Of a stretch of DNA of 64,000 nucleotides, positions 63,290 through 64,000 are shown piece by piece. How positions within the stretch are numbered: position 1 is the stretch's first letter; the number at the start of each line of letters is the position of its first letter. Made by a program: the position numbers and the translations under genes. The DNA comes from Verrucomicrobiota bacterium (GTDB lineage: Bacteria; Verrucomicrobiota; Verrucomicrobiia; Opitutales; Opitutaceae): NCBI GenBank assembly GCA_963205455.1, contig CAUJJL010000069.1, positions 29,914 to 93,913 of the forward strand, given 5' to 3'. The notes beneath the pieces are model-generated. The model was not told the origin of the DNA. It searched no databases and saw nothing but the letters and a program-made list of their open reading frames with translations.

Positions 63290-64000
63290 GTGACTTCCAG
63301 CCGAGAAACCACTGCCCAGCGCAAAAAGCTTTTCAGAAGGGCGCTGCTTCTTTGCACGGCGGATGGCCTCGTGGCAATGCCGATCGTGACCATGTCACTT
63401 CCGGTCAATGTCTTCCTCGCCGCTCTCTACACCAAGGCGCTTCACCTTCCGAAATGGATGATCGGGATCATCACCGCCCTCCCCTTCATCTGCAATTTCC
63501 TGCAGGTATTCGTCTCTCCGTTTCTTGCCCGACGACTCTCCACCAAGCTCCAGGCGTTCCTGCCGGCCTGTGTTCACATGGTGGCGTGGGGTGGACTGGT
63601 TGTGATGCTTGCCTACATGCCGATCCATGACCCCGTACGCTCAGGGCACTGGCTTGCAATCTGGTACTTTGTCTCGAGCTTCGCCGCCTCACTGGCTGGC
63701 GTCGCATGGAATTCATGGATCCAGGAGTGGGTGCCGGGCCGACTTCGCGGCAAGTATTTCGGCCAACGCAACCGTCTGCTTTCTCTTTCGACACTGATCT
63801 TCCTTCTGTTAACCGGATGGGCCCTCGATCGCTGGAACTACGCCATCCCTGTCTTTCAAGCCATCATCGTCGGTGCAGTCTTCCTCCGGATCTTTTCACT
63901 GAAATGGATATGGGACACGCCATCGTCCAACCTTGAGGCTCCGCGCCCGAAGGGAATGCTCTCCTACAGGGATCAGCTCGCCCTCGTGATGCAATCAAAG
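63290..64000 (+). CDS. MFS transporter (N-terminal part, runs off the right edge)
   Basis: The visible 237 residues form a hydrophobic protein with about six membrane spans: LLLCTADGLVAMPIVTMSLPVNVFLAALYTK, then WMIGIITALPFICNFLQVFVSPFLARR, VHMVAWGGLVVMLAYM, and later spans with WNSWIQEWVPGRLRGKYFG, a GRxRG-type cytoplasmic loop. The start is GTG, the first start after an in-frame stop, with no strong ribosome-binding site. The family is MFS with no assignable substrate; the C-terminal half lies outside the window. Confidence 0.75.
   Translation, partial: MTSSRETTAQRKKLFRRALLLCTADGLVAMPIVTMSLPVNVFLAALYTKALHLPKWMIGIITALPFICNFLQVFVSPFLARRLSTKLQAFLPACVHMVAWGGLVVMLAYMPIHDPVRSGHWLAIWYFVSSFAASLAGVAWNSWIQEWVPGRLRGKYFGQRNRLLSLSTLIFLLLTGWALDRWNYAIPVFQAIIVGAVFLRIFSLKWIWDTPSSNLEAPRPKGMLSYRDQLALVMQSK

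Noticed and set aside
1..64000. Mobile elements, prophage genes, tRNA/rRNA genes and CRISPR arrays
   Set aside because: No transposase, integrase, phage structural gene, regularly spaced repeat or cloverleaf-like stretch was seen in the short intergenic gaps; a tRNAscan or CRISPR search would confirm.

Overview
The window is about 64 kb of gene-dense, high-GC bacterial chromosome. It carries roughly 50 protein genes on both strands, and I saw no rRNA, tRNA, CRISPR array or insertion sequence. The gene content points to a Gram-negative verrucomicrobium, most likely an Opitutaceae relative. The reasons are lipid A and lipoprotein-export genes (LpxB, LolCD), large TonB-dependent receptors whose plug begins with an 'SSFEVTSDRD'-type segment, a VPDAG-type C-terminal sorting tag related to PEP-CTERM, and an exported cyclophilin with tandem C-terminal repeats. 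That assignment is inference from content.

Layout. 1-11.2 kb is core metabolism and envelope: glmM-trpD (minus), uppP (plus), the minus-strand run lysS-lolC-lolD-Gfo/Idh oxidoreductase-lpxB, trpA, a lipid/diacylglycerol kinase and a HODM/DUF3445 protein. 11.5-16 kb is the rod-shape operon mreB-mreC-mreD-mrdA (PBP2), meeting polX convergently. 17.9-21.3 kb holds a thioesterase followed by a complete CreBC two-component system and a shortened CreD; three evenly spaced TTCAC half-sites (a doubled cre-tag) lie just upstream of creD. 21.4-28.8 kb holds a flavin-dependent monooxygenase, a FecA-like TonB receptor with an STN signalling domain diverging from its FecI sigma factor and FecR anti-sigma factor, and an exported propeller-like protein. 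28.9-34.8 kb holds yraN, smc and a glycolate-oxidase-type flavoprotein. 35.1-38.3 kb is a three-gene sugar-acid cassette (hydroxyacid dehydrogenase, Ldh-family reductase, KDG kinase), followed convergently by an Aas-like acyltransferase/acyl-ligase fusion.

40.7-50.9 kb is accessory-looking. It has the VPDAG-tagged surface protein, the exported cyclophilin, a minus-strand pair made of an SMC/OLD-like ATPase and a TOPRIM-like protein (a candidate defence pair), and a plus-strand cassette of porin, cupredoxin-like protein and hybrid histidine kinase. 50.9-59.4 kb is a putative uptake operon: TonB receptor, GlpT, glycerophosphodiesterase and sulfatase, transcribed away from a SorC-type regulator with palindromic candidate operators between them. 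59.4-64 kb has lysA, a DUF3108 protein coupled to a GT9 glycosyltransferase, a 3-methyladenine glycosylase overlapping the GT9 gene tail-to-tail, and the start of an MFS transporter.

Genes are packed tightly. Several same-strand neighbours share ATGA, GTGA or TTGA start/stop overlaps, and two convergent pairs meet with directly abutting stop codons forming TGATCA. The strongest unusual signals are the cre-tag array with a CreD lacking most of its periplasmic domain, the TonB receptor with two successive export signals, the ATPase/TOPRIM-like pair, and the porin-cupredoxin-hybrid-kinase cassette.
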